The notes under the pieces were generated by a model. The model did not search any database, was not told the DNA's origin, and saw nothing but the letters and a program-made list of their open reading frames with translations. DNA of 8,015 bases from a bacterium (GTDB taxonomy: Bacteria > UBP13 > UBA5359), in the NCBI GenBank assembly GCA_028699365.1, contig JAQVUQ010000113.1, positions 1-8,015 on the forward strand. The letters are read 5' to 3'. Made by a program: the position numbers and the translations under genes. Numbering within the stretch: position 1 is the first letter of the stretch; every line of letters starts with the position of its first letter. Below, one piece after another: positions 5,085-8,015 of this stretch.

Positions 5085-6246
5085 TTTAACGGCGAGTAGA
5101 CCAGGCAAAGAGCTGTATTTAAGAGAGCTGACGGAAAACGTCGTTCCCTTCTGGGAGAAGAGCTGCATAGACCGGGAGTCCGGCGGCTATTTCAACAGCC
5201 TTGACCGGGACGGGAGCGTCTACGATACGGAGAAGTTCATGTGGATACAGTGGCGCACCGTCTGGACGTTCAGTGAACTCTATCTCAGGCTGCAGAAGAA
5301 CGAGCGCTGGCTGGAGGCGGCAGCCCACGGCTACGAGTTTCTGACAAAACACGGCAAGGACGAGCAGGGACGCTATTACTTTGCCCTGGCCCGCGACGGC
5401 AGCCCCAGCATGGCCCCCTACTCCGTCTTCTCCGACTGCTTTGCCGTCATGGGCGCCGCCGCTTATTACCGTGCCTGCGGCAGGGAAGACGCCAAACAGG
5501 AGGCACTATCGGCCTTCCGGAGCTACCTGGACAGAGAGGATCGCCCCAAGGGCGAGTGGACCAAGGAGCTTCCCGGGCGCAAGCCCATGAAGAACCTGGG
5601 CTTCTATATGATGAAAGCCAACCTGGCCGTGGTGCTGGAAGAGTGTCTGGATGATACCTCTTATCGGCGGGAGATGAGACAGGCAATAGACACGGTCATG
5701 AATGAGTTCCGGCATCCCGAATACCGCATACTGTTCGAGAACGTAGGGCTTGACGGAAGCTTCGACCTGACATCGCAGGCCGGGCGGCATCTCAACCCCG
5801 GTCATGCCGTAGAGGCCATGTGGTTCATCATGAAGGCCGCCGACAGGATGGGGGACAGAGCACTGATAGAGAGCGCGGCGGATATCGTCCTGGCGGAACT
5901 GGAGTTCGGCTGGGATAAGGAGCACGGCGGCATCTACTACTTCATGGATGTTCTGGGCAAGCCGCACATAGAGCTGCAGTGGAATATGAAGCTGTGGTGG
6001 GTGCACTGTGAGGCGCTGGTGGCCGCGGCCATGGCCTGGAAGCTGACCGGCCGGCCCGAGTTTAAAGAATGGTTCGAGAGGATTCATGAGTGGACCTGGT
6101 CCCATTATCCCGATCCGGAATACGGGGAATGGTTTGCCTACCTCGACCGTTTTGGTAACGTGACCCATACCCTCAAAGGCGGCAAGTGGAAGTGCTTCTT
6201 CCACCTGCCCCGCATGCTGATGGTTTGCAGTGAGTTGCTGGATTGA
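5077..6246 (+). CDS. N-acylglucosamine 2-epimerase (AGE) family enzyme
   Basis: A 389-residue (alpha/alpha)6-barrel epimerase closely resembling mammalian renin-binding protein/AGE over its full length: VVPFWEKSCIDRESGGYF at 22-39, FMWIQWRTVWTFSELY at 54-69, HLNPGHAVEAMWF from 239, MKLWWVHCEA at 304-313, DPEYGEWFAYL, and CFFHLPR from 373. The four catalytic positions known from Anabaena AGE (R57, H239, E308, H372, from memory) correspond to R60, H243, E312 and H376, with identical spacing between the two histidines. Family members interconvert GlcNAc and ManNAc or epimerise or isomerise other sugars; the substrate here is open. The motif with C373 differs from KGCFHVPR of RnBP: the Cys is three rather than two residues before the His. 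The start at 5077 has GGAGG (5064-5068) 8 nt upstream and overlaps the LacI stop by 8 bp. The frame is open upstream, but those residues lie in the LacI gene and do not match the family. Confidence 0.9.
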   Translation: MNNLTASRPGKELYLRELTENVVPFWEKSCIDRESGGYFNSLDRDGSVYDTEKFMWIQWRTVWTFSELYLRLQKNERWLEAAAHGYEFLTKHGKDEQGRYYFALARDGSPSMAPYSVFSDCFAVMGAAAYYRACGREDAKQEALSAFRSYLDREDRPKGEWTKELPGRKPMKNLGFYMMKANLAVVLEECLDDTSYRREMRQAIDTVMNEFRHPEYRILFENVGLDGSFDLTSQAGRHLNPGHAVEAMWFIMKAADRMGDRALIESAADIVLAELEFGWDKEHGGIYYFMDVLGKPHIELQWNMKLWWVHCEALVAAAMAWKLTGRPEFKEWFERIHEWTWSHYPDPEYGEWFAYLDRFGNVTHTLKGGKWKCFFHLPRMLMVCSELLD

Positions 6247-6277
6247 TGCAGGGCGACGGATCATGAGCTAATCCTTA

Positions 6278-6306
6278 TTGCCTTCCCCGCCATACAGTGC
6301 TAAAAT
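6278..6306 (+). promoter_or_regulatory. Sigma70-like promoter of the TetR-efflux operon
   Basis: TTGCCT (6278-6283) and TAAAAT (6301-6306) match the -35 and -10 consensus at 4 and 5 of 6 positions with the ideal 17-nt spacer. Transcription would start near 6313, inside the adjoining palindrome, so the TetR protein would repress its own operon. Confidence 0.6.
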
Positions 6307-6332
6307 AAATTAACTAACCGGTTATTTAATTT
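6307..6332. promoter_or_regulatory. 26-bp near-perfect palindrome, probable TetR operator
   Basis: ATTAACTAACC (6309-6319) and GGTTATTTAAT (6320-6330) are inverse complements but for one pair (C6314 against T6325), and two further A/T pairs extend each arm. The centre is AACCGGTT. It begins right after the -10 box and covers the predicted transcription start and the leader up to the TetR ribosome site. Size, symmetry and place fit a site bound by one or two dimers of the TetR protein encoded next to it. Confidence 0.7.
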
Positions 6333-6347
6333 TTGGCGGTGATGACA

Positions 6348-6956
6348 TTGTCGGAAGATAAGAAGAGAGGGCGCAGGGAACTCAAAGATTCCCCTGAGGT
6401 CAAACAGGATGTGTTCGATGCCGCGGTGGAAGTCTTTGCCCGGTACGGCTACGGCGCGGCTCCGGTGCAGAAGATAGCCGATGCCGCCGGCGTGAACAAG
6501 GCTATGCTCTACTATTATTTCGGAAGCAAGGAAGAACTCTATAATCTCATCATAGATAAAGGCATAAGCGCGCTGGAAGGGGCGGTGGCTGCAGCAGAGA
6601 GTGAAAATGCACCGTTGGAGGAGCGTCTGCGAAGCTTTCTTACCGCCTATCTCAGTGTGGTGGCGGCACAGCCCGGGCTGGCACGCATCATCTACCGCGA
6701 GGTCGTCGGCGTAGGTGAGCGGGCCAGGCAGACGGTGGCCGATCACTTTACCGGCAGCATACGGCGCCTGGCCGATGTGCTGGAGCAGGCGCAGCGGGAA
6801 GGACGCCTGGCCAACGTCGAGGCTTCCTTGTCCGCGTATTCCCTTTTCGGTATGGCCAATATCTTTATATCCAGCCTCATGCTAACGGGGCGTTCCCTGG
6901 ATATCGACACTCTGGTCGATCATATTCTGAATCTCTTTTTCAACGGCGCGGGTTAG
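6348..6956 (+). CDS. TetR/AcrR-family transcriptional repressor
   Basis: A 202-residue protein of normal TetR-family length. The N-terminal DNA-binding domain is clear: VKQDVFDAAVEVFARYGYGA at 18-37, then the helix-turn-helix VQKIADAAGVNKAMLYYYF at 40-58 and GSKEELY at 59-65. The rest is the helical ligand and dimer domain, whose specificity cannot be read. A basic stretch (KKRGRR) precedes the domain and may touch the DNA backbone. I chose the TTG at 6348 because GGCGGTGAT, nearly the full anti-Shine-Dalgarno complement, has its GGCGG (6335-6339) ending 8 nt before it. ATG 6342 and TTG 6333 are in frame but overlap that site; the choice changes the protein by only 2 or 5 residues. It is followed after 25 nt by a TolC-type gene, the usual order for a TetR repressor controlling an efflux operon. 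Confidence 0.92.
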   Translation: MSEDKKRGRRELKDSPEVKQDVFDAAVEVFARYGYGAAPVQKIADAAGVNKAMLYYYFGSKEELYNLIIDKGISALEGAVAAAESENAPLEERLRSFLTAYLSVVAAQPGLARIIYREVVGVGERARQTVADHFTGSIRRLADVLEQAQREGRLANVEASLSAYSLFGMANIFISSLMLTGRSLDIDTLVDHILNLFFNGAG

Positions 6957-6981
6957 GATTTCCGCATCTGGAGGCGTTAGT

Positions 6982-8015
6982 ATGAAACGGTGGAATATAT
7001 TTTTGCTTGCTTGCCTGTGCCTCAGCAGTGCTTGCAAGGCTCAGGCAGGTACGCTAAGCCTGCCTGAGGCGGTCAGGACGGCTTTGGTATCCAACCAGGA
7101 ATTGGCCGCGGCCAGGGCCGATGCGGCTGTTGCCGCCACCAGGCTGGAACAGGTGCGTTCACAGGGCAGGCTGCAGGCAGGGTTGGATCTCAGCTTTACA
7201 CATCTGGAGGCGGTGCCGCTACTTGAGGTGCCGCCCATAGATATCGCTCTGCTGCATACCAGTATCAAGCTGGATCCTTTTGCTCTTTCCAAACAGGATA
7301 TGCTGCGAAGCTCTCTTTATCTGCAAAAAGCCCTGTCGACCGGGGGGCGTGTGGAGTACGGCGAAGCGCAGGTGAAGGAAGCGGTAGCTGCACTGGAAGC
7401 ACGAGTCGAAGCCAAAGCTGATGAGATCGCTCTGTCGACGGTCAAAGCCTATCTGGGTGCGGTTCTGGCGCAGAGAGTGGCCGGGGTGGCCGATCAGGCT
7501 TACCGGACCGTCGAGCGTCACGTGTCTCAGGCGGAGGCGGTATTCAAGGCCGGTATGGTGCCGCGCTACGAGGTTATCCGGGCGCAGACGGAACTGGCCG
7601 GTCAGGACCGGCGCCGCCTGGATGCGCATAATCAGGCTGATCTGGCGCTGACTCTGCTGCAGGATGTCATGGGAGTGTCTCAGGATGAGACGCCTGTTCT
7701 CAGCACTGCGCTTTCGGGGCAGGAAAGCATGGAGGCGGGACTGGAGGAGACGGTTCTGGCCGTAATGCAGTCATCGCCGGATATCAAGGCCTTGCAGGCC
7801 GGGGACCGCCTTTACTCTGCCGCTGCCGCATCGGCCAGAGCCGAAAGACGTCCTGTGATAGGCGCCGTGGCAGGGGTGGAGCTTTACAGGGAAGATTTGC
7901 CGCAGACCACCCCGGAGGGCTATATCGGCGTAGCGGCCCGGTTTCCCATTCTGGAAGGAGGCCTGTCGCAGGCTAAGGAAGCCGAGAAAATGGCGCTGAA
8001 GGAACGCAACGCGGC
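6982..8015 (+). CDS. TolC-family outer-membrane efflux protein (partial, N-terminal 344 aa)
   Basis: The frame runs open from ATG 6982 to the right edge, so the C-terminus is missing (the family is usually 400-500 aa). A Sec signal peptide is seen: MKRW, the hydrophobic IFLLACLCLSSA, and an AQA-G site near residues 21-23 for signal peptidase I. The mature part begins with LSLPEAVRTALVSNQELAAARADA, the typical start of an outer-membrane efflux protein repeat, and has long amphipathic Ala/Gln/Glu-rich helices with AYLGAVLAQRVAGVADQAYRTVERHVSQAEAVFKAGMVPRYEVIRAQTELA and, later, the second repeat (SSPDIKALQAGDRLYSAAAA) and a beta-strand region ending near GYIGVAARFPILEGG. The trimeric pore would export drugs, metals or solvents with an RND or ABC pump and a membrane-fusion protein, probably coded next. 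GGAGG (6970-6974) lies 7 nt before the ATG. The TetR gene 25 nt upstream probably controls it. Confidence 0.9.
   Translation, partial: MKRWNIFLLACLCLSSACKAQAGTLSLPEAVRTALVSNQELAAARADAAVAATRLEQVRSQGRLQAGLDLSFTHLEAVPLLEVPPIDIALLHTSIKLDPFALSKQDMLRSSLYLQKALSTGGRVEYGEAQVKEAVAALEARVEAKADEIALSTVKAYLGAVLAQRVAGVADQAYRTVERHVSQAEAVFKAGMVPRYEVIRAQTELAGQDRRRLDAHNQADLALTLLQDVMGVSQDETPVLSTALSGQESMEAGLEETVLAVMQSSPDIKALQAGDRLYSAAAASARAERRPVIGAVAGVELYREDLPQTTPEGYIGVAARFPILEGGLSQAKEAEKMALKERNA

Noticed and set aside
236-6246. Sulfoquinovose breakdown, because YihS-type isomerases belong to the AGE family
   Set aside because: The AGE protein is closest to RnBP/AGE and no sulfosugar-specific gene is visible in the window.
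5506-6264. Long antisense open frame (252 codons) opposite the epimerase gene
   Set aside because: The + strand is a clear AGE enzyme with catalytic residues in place; the antisense protein shows no family features or ribosome site.
7020-7050. Lipoprotein signal (lipobox) in the TolC-type protein
   Set aside because: The residues before the Cys near position 18 are SSA rather than a Leu-type lipobox, and an AQA-G signal peptidase I site fits better; many TolC-type proteins are lipoproteins, so this is not fully excluded.
1-8015. tRNA or rRNA genes, CRISPR arrays, insertion-sequence ends
   Set aside because: I saw no cloverleaf-like sequence, regularly spaced repeat, transposase or flanking terminal repeats.

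Overview
All genes in this window read on the + strand. The organism looks like a Gram-negative (diderm) bacterium of moderate GC content: a TolC-type outer-membrane efflux protein with a signal peptide begins at the right edge. Several genes carry strong Firmicutes-like Shine-Dalgarno sites (GGAGG at 5064-5068 and 6970-6974) and the isoleucine codon ATA is common. A TolC protein together with strong GGAGG sites would fit a diderm Firmicute such as the Negativicutes, but this is a low-confidence inference and nothing in the window is diagnostic.

Layout. (1) Positions 1-2418 are the end of a sugar/polyol catabolic operon: the C-terminus of an FGGY-type carbohydrate kinase, a creatininase-family metal hydrolase, and an L-fucose/L-arabinose-isomerase-fold protein, closely spaced and each internal start carrying a Shine-Dalgarno site. 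The substrate cannot be read from the sequence. The hydrolase family includes the inosose hydrolase of some inositol pathways, so a cyclitol or other unusual carbohydrate is a reasonable guess. (2) Positions 2484-3846 hold a small orphan protein (79 aa), apparently on a leaderless transcript, and a YhcG/DUF1016-type PD-(D/E)xK nuclease-like protein with an unclear start and codon use unlike its neighbours; this looks like an inserted accessory segment. (3) Positions 3847-4061 are intergenic, with two inverted repeats and, at the right end, a sigma70-like promoter overlapped by a perfect 18-bp palindrome. (4) Positions 4062-6246 encode a LacI-family repressor overlapping by 8 bp an N-acylglucosamine 2-epimerase (AGE) family enzyme that has all four known catalytic positions. 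(5) Positions 6278-8015 encode a TetR-family repressor, preceded by a promoter with a near-perfect 26-bp palindrome, and then a TolC-family outer-membrane protein cut off by the window edge: the start of an autoregulated efflux operon.

How the genes may work together: blocks 1 and 4 are both carbohydrate-related, and the LacI repressor probably controls itself and the epimerase, perhaps also the upstream operon, whose promoter lies outside the window. Block 5 is an independent drug or solvent efflux locus. The two points most worth following up are the undefined kinase-hydrolase-isomerase pathway and the two genes whose -10 boxes sit exactly 8 nt before the ATG, suggesting leaderless mRNAs in a genome that otherwise uses Shine-Dalgarno sites.
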